From Mytilisepta virgata (taxonomy: Eukaryota > Mollusca > Bivalvia > Mytilida > Mytilidae): 64,000 nucleotides of DNA. The notes under the pieces are model-generated. The model saw nothing but the letters and a program-made list of their open reading frames with translations, searched no databases and was not told the origin of the DNA. Position numbers and translations under genes: made by a program. The stretch spans positions 40,125,135 through 40,189,134 of the forward strand of contig CM051517.1 of NCBI GenBank assembly GCA_028015205.1. Direction: 5' to 3'. Shown here in pieces: positions 11,901 through 23,642 of the stretch (positions within the stretch are counted from its first letter, which is position 1; every line of letters begins with the position of its first letter).

Positions 11901-14547
11901 AAAACATTAAAAGACAGACCTATGTATGAAAGAGATATTCCTTAGTTTCTTCATTTAATAACAGTAAAATTGTGAGTACCAGTTGAATGTAATTAATGAT
12001 CTATATTGAGAAGCTGTTTTTGTTACAGAGTACTCCAGTAATACCAATGTTTTGAGTGAATTGTTTGCCACATTGAGTGTTCTTGTTGTCAGAGATGAAT
12101 TTTGTAAAGCAGTTATGGATATGGGTGGTTTAGATTCTATCTTAAACACATTTCAGAATAACATAGTAGAAAAGGTATGTTGGAATGGTCTTTTGAAATA
12201 TTTTATATTTAATCTTGAACATATACATTTTATATCTAAACATTCAATAGTTTCTCCATATATAATGTAATGAAGCTACTTTAAGCGATCATCCTTAACA
12301 ACGAGAAGATAAGAGACAATGTTTCAAAATACAAGGTCCTGTAAGAAGATTCACTATCATCTGTGGGCAGTGAATGGGAATATTGCTTCTTGACCAATTT
12401 ACAGGGAGTGCTTTGTTTTGAGCTTTATGTATTCCCATGGTACAACATAAAATGAAATGAGAAAATGACTGAATTAGGTATCAGGTAGGAGGAAATTAAC
12501 AAATAAATGCTGAAATTATTAAACAGGTGCTCAGTTTGTCTTAAAATTGTCCAAATTAGACATTTTATAGTTAAAAGAGTTTTGATATTGAAACTGCACC
12601 CATCTACTTTTATTTTAATAAGAGAAATAAAAAGTTTTCCAAAATGTCTGTATTACAAATACTATATTGGTATTATATTATAAGATATGTATGAACAAGT
12701 AAGGAACATTTTCAAATTTTTTTTTAAAAATATTAGTTACTTGTAATCAGAAAAATGATTTCAAATGGAAAATGAAACTCAACAACAACAGTTGTCAAGT
12801 TACTTTTAAAAGGTAAGGTGGGTAAAATAACTTTGAATAAAACTTGTCTATGAGGATATAAATTATTTTGTGTTAAAAATATATGTTCTGTTGAGTTTTT
12901 CTTTTTAGGCATGAGTATCGTGAGAAAACTCTCAATACGATACGCATCATGATATTTACCCCTCATACCAATCAATATATCACGAAACATTGGTTATTTA
13001 CTGTCACTCAAAATTTATGAACAATCTTTGTAAAAAACAGCAATTTTACTCTGAAAAGTTACAATTAAAAAAGCTATTCATAGCTGTAATAAATAAAATG
13101 AAAGAAGTGTATCATAATACATTGCCATGTTGAAATTTTTAACATGTGAAACTGGTACCTGAGACTAATGACAATGCAACTGAAATTTTTCCTGCCAAAA
13201 AACTGGAAACCAGTTTGGGGATTCTAAAATTTAACTGGAAATGTATCATGATTCTGAACTGATGATATGATACGTGTATCATTGCAACCCTAATTCTTTC
13301 ACAGTTCTATATTCAGCTTTTTTTTTCACATTTTTCAGGGAATTGTAAAACAAGCACTTGGTTTAATTAAAGCTTTGGCTTGTAATGATGAGGTCAAGGT
13401 CGCTGTTGTATCCAAAGGTGGAATAGAATTAATTTTGTCTGCCATGACACAACACCAAGCAAATTCTGCCATAGCTGAGTTAGGATGTGGTAATATTACC
13501 ACAATAGTTCTCCGTAACCCTCCACATTGTGCCAAGGTCATAAAATGTCAAGGTCACCATGTCATAATACAGGCAATGAAAATTCATACAAAGGAAGAAT
13601 CTGTTCAGGTATATAAAAAAATATAAAGGTAATAGAATGTCAACTTTTCATTGGATATTGAACATAGTACATGTATTCCTGAATATAAACATGTATACAG
13701 AAATTGAATGGTTTCACCCCTTCAGAAACCAGCTATTCCTCTATTAAACAAATATAAAGTTAAGAAAATGAAAACAATTGTAGATCAGTATGTTAGTGAG
13801 CACTAGTGGTTCTGATTAAATACCTAGACCATTTAACCTATGTTTTTTTTAAATTCAACCTTATTTTGAGGAATACATTGTATGCATTTGTATTTTGTTG
13901 GCAGTTTTTCAATAATTACACTTTCATTTCATTCCATTTTGTTGTATACCAGTTTTGAAAGTTTTGGTTATTCCAAAAATTTATTCCAAAAAATGCATTC
14001 AGAGTTTTATGTTATTACTAGGTAATATTAATGTTAGTACAAAACAACAAAATTCAGCATCAGTGAGAAAACATTTTCAATAAACAACTATCATGAGTAA
14101 ATGAAAATAAATGAATCCATAGTATTGTCAGATGACATGAAAAAAAATTTTCTTTAGCTGAAATAACAGTTTATATAAGGTATTTAGTCATTTTCTATGC
14201 ACATTCAAAACTGTTCGCTTTTAAAACATAATTAGTTTTAGATATATTTAAATTTAAAATTTTTGGTCTGATAACTATGTAACATTGTGAAGGAGTCATC
14301 AGATTTAAATTTGTTTCTATAATTATAATATTTTTCTTTTTTGTAGAAACAAGGCTGCATGGCACTGAGAAACTTGGTGGCAAGAACAAGAGAATATTGT
14401 GAACCTATATTAGAACTAGGAGCAGAGACATTGATAAATACTGCACTTACAAATCATAAGATATGTAATGATGAAGCTAAAGCTGCACTTAGAGATCTGG
14501 GTTGTCATGTAGAACTGAAAGAAGAGAAAGGAGAATTAGCATATTAA
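8997..14547 (+). CDS. ARMC6: ARMC6, armadillo repeat-containing protein 6, copy 1 (five exons, complete)
   Basis: Exons 8997-9116, 10685-11336, 12029-12174, 13339-13608 and 14347-14547 join in phase into 462 codons plus stop, with AG/GT borders throughout. Human ARMC6 is 476-501 residues. Hallmarks shared with vertebrate ARMC6 are [17 protein letters not shown] near the N-terminus, [39 protein letters not shown]-like, [20 protein letters not shown] and [16 protein letters not shown] at the C-terminus. The protein is a helical armadillo-repeat solenoid thought to be a protein-interaction scaffold; its biochemical role is poorly known. The start ATG lies directly after an AG, so a 5' UTR exon upstream is likely but not seen. 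Against copy 2, this copy lost 12 bases near the end (four residues after VELKE) and has apparently derived substitutions in its last two exons. Confidence 0.93.
9389..10128 (+). pseudogene. LINE fragment, C-terminal end of ORF2, in ARMC6 copy 1 intron 1
   Basis: Broken frames encode the end of a non-LTR retrotransposon polymerase protein, including a zinc-knuckle-like box ([18 protein letters not shown]), followed by a tail ending GGTTGAATAAAGTATTTG plus TTG repeats. An 11-base loss near 9535 shifts the frame relative to copy 2. It is present in both duplicate copies, so it predates the duplication. Confidence 0.75.
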
Positions 14548-14581
14548 TATTTTATATCATATTTATTTATAATTCATTAAA

Positions 14582-14587
14582 AATAAA
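14582..14587 (+). promoter_or_regulatory. poly(A) signal of ARMC6 copy 1
   Basis: AATAAA 35 bases after the stop codon; it is preserved at the equivalent place in copy 2. Confidence 0.6.
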
Positions 14588-15715
14588 TCATCTACTACAA
14601 AGTTTAGAAAATATTGTATGGGAGATATGTGTCATAGTGTTTTTATTACCTGCGTCCGTTGAAAGCCAGTCTAGTAAGCACTTGATTCCGTCAGTCTATA
14701 TGTTCGTCACGCTTAGGGGTACATACTTTGTGTAATCTGAAACTCTGCATACTCAGAACGGGAAAATGAAGTGAAATGAATTTGAAGCCAGCTTATTGTA
14801 CTGGACTGACATTAAGGATGTTTGCTGCTCAGTTGCAAAATAACAAGCTTTTCATAACACTGGTAAATATTGATAGTAGATTAATAAAGGAACTAAAAGA
14901 ACAAAAAAAAATATAGGTGTTCTCTTGTATATAAACTATTTTTATTTGGACATATGTATTTTTGTATTGTTTTGATCAGACCGAGAACTAGTCAATACAT
15001 TGAAAGTGGTGAAATACCTTGATGTCCAATATTTCACATGACAAACAAATGCTGTTTTCCTCAGGGAAGTGATGTAACAATAGATTTCACCCTCACCATT
15101 GCTATACAAACATTGACATTTAGCCATCCCTCATGTTATCTTATGTTTGGGGAGAGTTTATGCACATGAGAAACTAACCCATATAATACTGGATCATAAC
15201 ACAACAAGCAGTGAATAGTATTTTTATAGCTGTTCTTCATTTTGAAATTTGAAGTTCAAAAAGTTACCGTATTCAGTTCTACATTATATGCACTTTTTAC
15301 CTCTAGAAATGAAGCTGAGAAAGGGGTGCGTATTATTTAGTACTACAGGCCCAGGAAAATTTTTCTGGCGACTTTTCGATGTCAAGGGAGCAACCTGTCA
15401 ATAATTCATCGATTTGTCTTAAAACTTAGGCATTTTCCTTAACTATCTTTTATTTTAATTGCATAAAAACAAATCGAAAGACTACAACAAAATACGGTAA
15501 TGCCGAATATGCCATATAATGCTACTGTACATCTTATTCAACCAAAACATACAATGTAGCTCTATATGTTTTAGGGAGCAACTTGCTCATAGTATGGCTT
15601 GGATTTATTAAGAAGAAAATGTTCAAAAGTATTTTAATACAGTATTAAAATATTACTTATATGTATAAAATGCACTCTCTCATGATTGATTTCAATATCG
15701 AGAATGGGGTCATCA

Positions 15716-15761
15716 TCAACAGCTGGGACTATTATACTAGTATAATAGTCCCAGTCAACAG
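15716..15761. mobile_element. 32-bp perfect palindrome flanked by 7-bp duplication
   Basis: The palindrome 15723-15754 (opens CTGGGACTATTATACT) lies between two TCAACAG copies (15716-15722, 15755-15761). Copy 2 has a single TTAACAG at the matching site (about 35308-35314) and no palindrome. It looks like a minimal inverted-repeat insertion. Confidence 0.8.
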
Positions 15762-16039
15762 ATTGTAATTTTATGCCATGATAAAGACTTGCTGAGTTGA
15801 TGGGAGATTTCTGAAAGAATAGAAAGAAAACTATTTTTTTATATGCTACAAAATAGACGCAAGTCGTGATTGTTTTTATATCTATATACTAAAAACACAA
15901 GAGCGGACATTTAATGTATCGTCTGAGTACGCATGTGGACACAGAATAAACATAATCTGATACAGGGCATTGTAATTCAATGGGAATGTATTATAAGACA
16001 TAGGGATTGTTGTATGCCATTTGTCTGAAAAAAAAATCT

Positions 16040-16950
16040 GATGCTAGTCACTCAAGCCTAAAATTGTGTTCAAGGTCAGCTGAAAGATCTTGGGCTGGTA
16101 TGTGACAACCAAGAAGTATTTATAAACCAATAAAATAGTCGATCTATGTATTATATTTGCTGAGAAATGAACAATTTAATTGTGAAAATGTAACAAGAGT
16201 CACTTCAGCGTGAAATTGAGGTCCAGGTCAGGTAACGGATGTCAGACTGGAATGTACCCACCAAGAAATATTACACATGCTGAAAAATGGAATAAATCGC
16301 GAAAATGTAAAGCAAGTCAATCAATCATGAAATTGAAGTGAAGGTCGGGTTACAAGTGTTAGACTGGCATGTACCCGTTAAAAACTATCCGTAGACAATG
16401 TGGTGGGTCTAGGTATTATAGCTGGAGAGAAATGGACTTACTCGTGAAAAATCAAGCATCAAATAGACGTGAAGGTCGTGTGACAGATGTCAGACTAGCA
16501 TTTACCCACCAAGAATTATCTATAGATTAAAAATATGGTGGTTCTAGGTATTACAGTTGCTGAGAAATGGAATTAATCGCGAAAATGTGACACGAGTCAA
16601 TCAAGCATAAAACAGACGTGAAGGTGGGGTGACAAGTGTCAGACTTGCATGTACCGCTCAAGTACTATCTATAGACTTAATGTGGTGGGTCTAGGTATTA
16701 CAGTTGGAGAGAAATGGACTATCGCGAAAATGTGACGCAAATTTTAAAAATGTTTATGGAGTCAATGAACCATGAAAATGAGATCAAAGTCACAAGACAA
16801 GTACACTGCTGCAAAGTTTATATCATATGGTATATGTTGATCAAAGATACTAGTATCAAGGTTTTAAAGAAGTTTACGCTGCTGGCTCCCCAAAGTCATA
16901 CCCATATAAGTATCTCTCCTTTCGTGACATTCGTCACAGGCGAGACAAAA
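16040..16950 (-). mobile_element. TCTCGCC stem-loop family repeat, duplication copy 1
   Basis: Degenerate ~140-base units (GTGGGTCTAGGTATTACAG, GAAATGGACTTA, GACAAGTGTCAGACT) in tandem. The right end on the minus strand opens GTCTCGCCTGTGAC with a stem-loop. The same family starts at 61197. No gene. Confidence 0.6.
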
Positions 16951-18061
16951 ACCACTAAGATGTTATACGTATAAAAATATCTTTCACCTATGTACAGTAA
17001 CGGAAGATTTAAAATCATTTATTACCTGCAACATTTTGAAAATTCTTGACTACTTAATACTTGTATCTGAGTTTTCTCTGCACAGTCAGAATAAATGAAA
17101 TGGCATCGTAAAATATTATTTCTTTTTACCAAAAATGAAGATCCAGAGCCAATGCTAGCAAGAGATGATTGTTGTCTGTTTGAACTACGGGGTCGACGAG
17201 CACTGTTACAGTTGTAAGTAAATTAAGTTCCAAGGAGAACATAAAACAAATAGTCAACAGATTCCAAGTCAATCTTCATTTTGATGTGGTTTTCTACTGT
17301 TAAAAGCGTCTGTTTTACTGTAGTTCTGTCCATCGCTTTATACAATTGTCCCAAAGCAAGAAATAAAGTAAACTGAATTGGGGTACCTATAGAATTGTTT
17401 ATTCTTACGACTGATTATATAGTGTCTGTACAAAATCAAAACTACCCTGACTAAAGTAGGAAACAAACAAAAAATAATGCCAAAAATATTGTAAGCAATA
17501 GAATCAAACGCGCCTCAGTAGAGGAGCCAACATCAAGGTAAGAACCGTATTCTTAACTCTGGATGTTTGTTTAGTTATATACCGTCAAACCTGTGTATAG
17601 AGGAAGCGTCGTAGCAATACCATCTGTGATATGGAAGCATAACCGCTCGTGAGATTGTTAAGGTTCTCCGCGTGTTCACTAAAAAAAAACTGGCAGGACA
17701 TGAATGTATATATTTCAGAAACAAATATATCCATATTAACAACAAAACCAATAAAGCATAACAATGCCGTTATAGATTCATCTTTAGTACATTTCGAATA
17801 AAACATCATACACCTGCATATGGTCGCTCTTTTTTACTCTTAAGCGAATAATATAATAACATATGTAAAATTGGACTATACAGCTGTATAGGCCAATCAG
17901 AAAATACAAATAATTGTTCTTAGTCGCCAGCCTTTTTTCCACTAGCCTACACAATGACGTACAAAGAAACGGACCAAAAATGATGTGGAAGAACGTGCTT
18001 CCGTGCCCATGCATAGTTCTGCCACTGAAGGGCACCCATGGGAACAAATAAATGTGCCCGT

Positions 18062-18690
18062 ATTAGGTTAATTTTACAAGTTTTGTTCATAATTAGTGTC
18101 TGTAATCTCTACGAATGGAAAAATGGCAGTCCAAAACGTAACGGACATATAAACAATAACGGGACAATATATAAGACATAAATGTTGGACAAATTGACAA
18201 AGTATGGATGAATTGCAAAACTAAACTTCTGGACAAGATTTTAGATTTATATCGGCAAAAGAACATCGAATCGACGAAACAGTTGGAAAAGTCCGTAAGA
18301 CCGAACAAAAAACAAGGCAACTGTTTGGCAAGCCGTTTTACTATTTATTCTAACTTCAAGATATCTCATATAATATATAAGATATCGTATATAATATAGC
18401 TTTTATAAGATATCTTATAAACTATATGAGATATCTTATAAAGTTTATTAGATATCTTGAAGTTAGAATAAATAGTAAAACGGCTTGCCATACAACTGGT
18501 TCACTCTTCCTGGAGTGCAACAGATCAGACAAATGCCATAAGGATACACGTATAACTAAAAGATTAAAAAAAAACATATCATAAACTAAACATAATTTGA
18601 GCAACACAGCACATAACTAGCTATACGAACTCCCACAAAAAAGGAACCGGAAGTGAAATCAGATGGCCCTAATGGGTAAGCATATCAGGG
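18062..18690 (-). mobile_element. retroelement 3' tail fragment, interrupted by a palindromic MITE
   Basis: The minus strand from 18690 resembles the RT-element tail (GCTTACCC..., GGGAGTTCGT, TTACGGACTTTTCCA). It is split by the palindromic element at 18326-18490. A related minus-strand tail lies at 42790-43060, sharing GGAAAAGTCCGTAAG on the plus strand. Confidence 0.5.
18326..18490. mobile_element. 165-bp palindromic MITE
   Basis: Perfect 41-base inverted repeats (18326-18366, 18450-18490; opens TGGCAAGCCGTTTTAC) enclose an AT-rich core full of GATATC palindromes. It sits inside a retroelement tail. Confidence 0.75.
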
Positions 18691-19026
18691 GTGCGTTCAG
18701 TATCGTAGCTGCTACGTATGGTTATACGTAGCTTTTTACTATTGAACGCCTGGCTAACCTAGCTGCTACGTAAGGCTAGATAGCCATAAAAAGTCTTGTA
18801 AATCTATTATGACGTCAGACAAATCAAAATGATGTCATATTTATCTAAATTAATGAAAAATATATACAATATGATTTTAGCAAGCGTGCGAAATTTGTAC
18901 AAAGTCTGGCGCGATGTTCTAGCAGTAATAGGGGTATTTCCATACAATTTTTTTTTCTCGATATTTTATTGACATCAACGCCATTTTGCTAGGCTAGCTA
19001 CGTAGCATATCGTTCAACATAGCACC
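18689..19026. mobile_element. MITE with imperfect GGTGC...TTGAACG termini
   Basis: Left end GGTGCGTTCAGTATCGTAGC and right end, inverted, GGTGCTATGTTGAACGATATG; both run into CTACGTA/GCTAGC-rich subterminal sequence. About 340 bp, no frame. Confidence 0.5.
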
Positions 19027-19539
19027 TATTCTCCTAATAAGTGTCCAAGATTGGAAAAATGTAACAGTGACAACATTGATAATTAAGAAATAACGTAAGA
19101 CTTGTGTTAGAAATCTGAACATTGATTCAGTTGCAGTAAATATACATTTCCATCGATATGTCTTATTTTGAAAATGTAATCGAATAATTCATTTTTAACT
19201 TATTATATAAATTTTGGTTTCAAGCATTTCGTTACTTTTAATCCGGAAATACTTCCTTCAAGTTACGTGTTGATTTGTACATTTCAATATCATTACGCAA
19301 ATATTTCATTGTATTTACTGTCATATATTGTAATTATTGAATACATTGTTTATAGAATTTAATATCAAAGAATAAAATATGTTGATCAGATGGTCGTCCA
19401 AACTTACCAATCATAGTAGCTTTGTAAATAAATAGGATTCAAATATCGATGTCGCATCCATATCCTGTAAGGTGTTGTTAGGTCGAATGTAAACAGGACT
19501 AAACATGTGGAGTTGCCAACCAAGTGTTACGAGTCGCTG
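19027..19539. other. spacer between duplicate copies
   Basis: AT-rich, no recognisable repeat. A minus-strand GTAAGT at about 19398 has only weak coding potential behind it. Confidence 0.4.
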
Positions 19540-19807
19540 GAATTTTTAGTAAAGGCATCACATTTTAAAGAAAAGCAAAAGGTATTGCCACTTCATTTCT
19601 GGTAAACGAGATTGGACAATCAGAGGAGGAATTATGGAAGAGTAGTTCTGGTTTTTAATTACCCATTTTGGGATTTCCATGTCCGAAGCTATTTTTTTTT
19701 ACTTGGCCGCCGATGATCTGTTTTGAAATTTTGAGGGATTAATGACAACAATACCCTCTACAAACGATCCACTTTTGGTAGTCATCTGCTCAACTGACGG
19801 CTACAGC

Positions 19808-21770
19808 CACAGGCACTTGTTTTTATCAATGGGAAGGTCGACTATCCATATATAAGATTCCATGATGAATCGGCCCATAACAAACTCGTACCATAACCAA
19901 ATCGGACCATAACCAAATCGGACTACACAAAATCGGACCATAACAAATTCGGACCACCAGATAACTATAAGCTAATACATGAATGGTAATTGATTTTTCA
20001 CACCAAATTGTTACAAGTAGTTATTTGATGCACAAGGGCCCGACTTCTGGATATTTAATTATTTTTATATTTTTCGTTGTTGTTGTCTTATTTCATTAGT
20101 ACTTTTAATAGATATTTAGCATAACAACGAATATTCTGCGTTTATTATCAATGTTCACATCGGTCAAAGTTATGCTCTCAGACTTGAATTTATATGTTTA
20201 TAAATATAGTTAATGCCATGCAATGTCATTTTTGCTATTATGTTGTGTTGTAATTTGTATGATTGTAATTTGGATTGACTGTTCTAGGTGTAAATTCAAA
20301 TAAAGATTAATAATATTATTATTATATACTATCCACGTCCTTATACTAACAAATCCTAGGATTTTTTATTATAAGGACGTGGATTGTATAGCACATTGAT
20401 AATAAACGCTCTTCGTTGCTATGATAAATATTTATTAAAAGTACTCATGAAAGAAGACAACAAAAAAATAAAAATATAAAAAGTAAAATAACTATCCAGA
20501 AGTCGTATCCCTGTGATTTGATGATGCCATACCATAGACTATAGTTATGAACATTTTAAGAATTCCAAAATCTAAATTTAAAAATAGTATGTTTTACGGT
20601 TCCAGTTTCAAGGTCATAAGCATTTAATTTCTAGAATAATATTTGTTTTATATATATTCTTTACACGCTATATTCAATCAGACTGCAGTCTTGTCAAAAT
20701 TCAACACGACCCAATCAGTTCTACTTTTCACAAATGACGAGATGAAATGAGTTTTAGATTTTCAAATGGTGGATAATTATTTATATTTGGCTGGATTTCA
20801 ATATTATTGAAGCAACGCTGTCATAACAGGTCATATTATTTTGGACAATTGAAGAAATTAAATGAAAAAAACGTGAAACGGAAAAGAACACAAAATTTTA
20901 ACTACTCTCCAAAAATACCTGTTGAAACAAGTGAAAGGCTTATTTTTTTCACGAGAACTTTAAGTTGTAAAACTTATTGGAAAAAAGGCGCTACTACTCC
21001 AGTACCACCGCCTAGGCAGTAAAATTTCTCAGTGCTTTGTTATCTTCTGTAGTAAAAAGGTGTCAAATACTTAAATTACACAGCAGCTATGCTCTCGTAT
21101 AATTAGTCGTGTAATATATGTAATTGTTATATCATGTTCCGATCATTTAATTTCATGGTTTCTTATATAGTTCCATATTTCCTTATATTTGTGCAAACTA
21201 TTAAAAAAAGTTGTTTCAAAGAAGAAAAAATGTTCATTTGACATTTTTTAAGAGGACAATTTAAGTACTACAACTTTAAAATTACACTTTTTCAATATGG
21301 AACAAATTTTCTACTTATTCTTATCCTTAAAAAAATTATAGATAAAAAATCTCAAAAGTATTAAAATCGACAAAAAATAAATCAATCCAAGTAAATGTTT
21401 TGTTAATTAAGATAAAAATAAATTACTCCAACTAAATGTTTAGTTAATTGGTATATACCTAAAATTAGAATTTTATCGAAAAGTTGAAGTTTTGTTATTT
21501 CATTTATATACATACACACACAAAAAAACAATGTAACAGTATGAATGAATACAGAAATCCAGTTAAAAGATGGGTGGGCCGAATTTGTCAACTTAATTTC
21601 TATTCATAAAATATGGTGGTCCGATTCCGCTATGGTCCGAATTTGTTATAGTCCGAATTTGTAATAGTCCGAGTCTGTTATGGTCCGATTTATCCAGTAA
21701 CCATATATAATAGATCTATAATTTATATATGGATAGTCGACCTTCCCATTGATAGAAACAAGTGCCTGTG
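19808..21770. mobile_element. non-autonomous hAT-like DNA transposon, 1963 bp
   Basis: Ends are exact inverted repeats of 48 bases with one mismatch (19808-19855 and 21723-21770), opening CACAGGCACTTG. They are flanked by a perfect 8-base duplication GCTACAGC (19800-19807 and 21771-21778). The empty site, with one GCTACAGC, is at 6531-6538 (minus strand) in copy 1. An 8-base duplication with a CA-starting TIR points to the hAT superfamily. Subterminal zones (19862-19960 and 21612-21695) carry multiple copies of a TCGGACCATAAC-like motif in opposite orientation. The longest frame is about 70 codons, so there is no transposase. Confidence 0.85.
20041..20505. repeat. nested inverted repeat inside the hAT-like element
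   Basis: Arms 20041-20153 and 20394-20505 are imperfect reverse complements (both contain the GACTTCTGGATA and TTTATTATCAATG phrases). A second 21-base stem with one mismatch lies at 20325-20345 and 20370-20390. It looks like an element nested in the hAT-like element or a foldback of its interior. Confidence 0.6.
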
Positions 21771-22387
21771 GCTACAGCTGTCCAAAGTTTCCATTGAAAC
21801 CACATGGGGACATGGGGAAAGACTTCTTGTCATTTGCTCAAAGTTAAAAGAAATGGTGTATGGAAGGACCTCTACCAACTTTCCACCTTTGGTTCTGGTC
21901 GGATGAACAACATGGCTGCTAGCTACAATAATGTGACTGGGCGGAGCTACAAAACGGTCCCATTACTCGTAATGGAGCAGCCCGGTGTGTTTCACACCCG
22001 GTGGTTTTAGGCGTATTTTCCAACTGTTTTGGTTCAAAAATTGTAAAAAAATATATTTCAATCATTATCAGTTAAAATAAAGCAACACTTCGTCAGCTAA
22101 TGGGAGATTTCCAACCCAGAAATCTGGCATTCAAAATTTTCATCCATGTTTTGAATTTTGTTTTCAAGATCCGGCTGAGATTCTTGCTAAACGGCTAAAG
22201 TCAGATTCCAAATAAAAAAGTCTCCATTGACAAAATACTATTACCCGCGATATTGTCAGTCATAGTCGTATTAAGGATATCCATATAAGGTCAGGCCACG
22301 TCTCCTGCGATCTCGCAATGTCTGTCATGACTGAAAGAAAACAATTTTGAAACCGACAAAATGACAAGATGTGCAAAACAACGATTT

Positions 22388-23642
22388 TTAACCGGATTTT
22401 CATCGGAAAATATCGGTTATTAAATTGGTGATGTACGGCGGGCGGCCGGGCGGTCGGGCGGGCGGACGGGCGGCTGCCAAACAGTGTCCGTGCAATAACT
22501 TATGAACTGTTCAACCAAAGCTTTTCAAATTTTAATATGTTGTTACTGATGACAAAATGGAGGTCAAGTTCGATATTGACGATTTTCACTTTCACCGTTC
22601 AAGAGTTATGGTTCTTGAAAGATTGAAAAATGGCTTTTCCAGTGGTGTCCGTGTGATAACTTATGAACTGTTCAACCAAAGCTTTTCAAATTTTAATATG
22701 TTGTTACTGATGACAAAATGGAGGTCAAGTTCGATATTGACGATTTTCACTTTCACCGTTCAGGAGTTATGGTTCTTGAAAGATTGAAAAATGGCTTTCC
22801 CAGTGGTGTCCGTGTGATAACTTATGAACTGTTCAACCAAAGCTTTTCAAATTTTAATATGTTGTTACTGATGACAAAATGGAGGTCAAGTTCGATATTG
22901 ACGATTTTCACTTTCACCGTTCAAGAGTTATGGTTCTTGAAAGATTGAAAAATGGCTTTTCCAGTGGTGTCCGTGTGATAACTTATGAACTGTTCAACCA
23001 AAGCTTTTCAAATTTTAATATGTTGTTACTGATGACAAAATGGAGGTCAAGTTCGATATTGACGATTTTCACTTTCACCGTTCAGGAGTTATGGTTCTTG
23101 AAAGATTGAAAAATGGCTTTCCCAGTGGTGTCCGTGTGATAACTTATGAACTATTCAACCAAAGCTTTTCAAATTTTAATATGTTGTTACTGATGACAAA
23201 ATGGAGGTCAAGTTCGAAATTGACGATTTTCACTTTCACCGTTCAGGAGTTATGGTTCTTGAAAGATTGAAAAATGGCTTTCCTAGTGGTGTCCCTGTGG
23301 TAACTTATGAACTGTTCAGCCAAAGCTTTTCAAATTTTAATATGTTTTTACTGATGACAAAATGGAGGTCAAGTTCGATATTGATGATTTCCACTTTCAC
23401 CGTTCCGATATTGACGATTTTCACTTTCACCGTGTGTGTACTTATATACTCTCAAAAATTCCAATATTTATCACTTACTATAAATAGGAGGTCAAGATTG
23501 ATTTTTGCCTTTCCATTTCTGAACCCTACAAAACCCTACAAAAATTATTTCTTTACTTCATCCTGTTTGGGAATCCAGATTTGCAAACATCATTTCCATA
23601 CAGGAAAATCCGGTTTGCTGTCATTCGACAGCCTCTTGTTTT
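22388..23642 (+). mobile_element. pearl/HINE-like element with central tandem array
   Basis: This stretch is absent from copy 1, where the flanks are joined near 5930. The left end reads TTAACCGGATTTTC, and near the right end the inverse GAAAATCCGGTT (23604-23615) is followed by a perfect hairpin GCTGTC-ATTC-GACAGC (23617-23632). A GC-rich run of GGGCGG motifs (22437-22472) precedes the array. Subterminal inverted repeats, a 3' hairpin and a core of about 160-base tandem units match the bivalve pearl elements, which are considered Helentron-derived (HINE). Class assignment is inference. Confidence 0.6.
22484..23410 (+). repeat. 161-bp tandem array, about 5.7 units with dimeric order
   Basis: Equivalent positions recur every 161 bases (22557, 22718, 22879, 23040, 23201). 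Units 1 and 3 share CAAGAG...CTTTTCC, and units 2 and 4 share CAGGAG...CTTTCCC, giving an AB-AB order; unit 5 is more diverged. Each unit keeps one frame open (MEVKFDIDDFHFHRS...), but this is a by-product of repetition rather than a gene. Confidence 0.9.

Larger units (their letters stand above)
4857..17662 (+). repeat. segmental duplication, copy 1
   Basis: From the foldback repeat through ARMC6 to about 17662 this stretch reappears at 19540-37472 with high identity in exons and introns. Homology ends abruptly at the right: both copies share the text around CCGCTCGTGAGATTGTTAA, then diverge. The left part, about 5546-6790, is present in copy 2 in inverted orientation. Insertions private to this copy are 7514-8339 and the palindrome at 15723-15754. 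About 195 bases near 13750-13945 are missing from copy 2. Confidence 0.9.

Noticed and set aside
19396..19462. Minus-strand exon between TTACAG and GATTG|GTAAGT
   Set aside because: Only one of three frames is open over about 19 codons, with no partner exon or family match.
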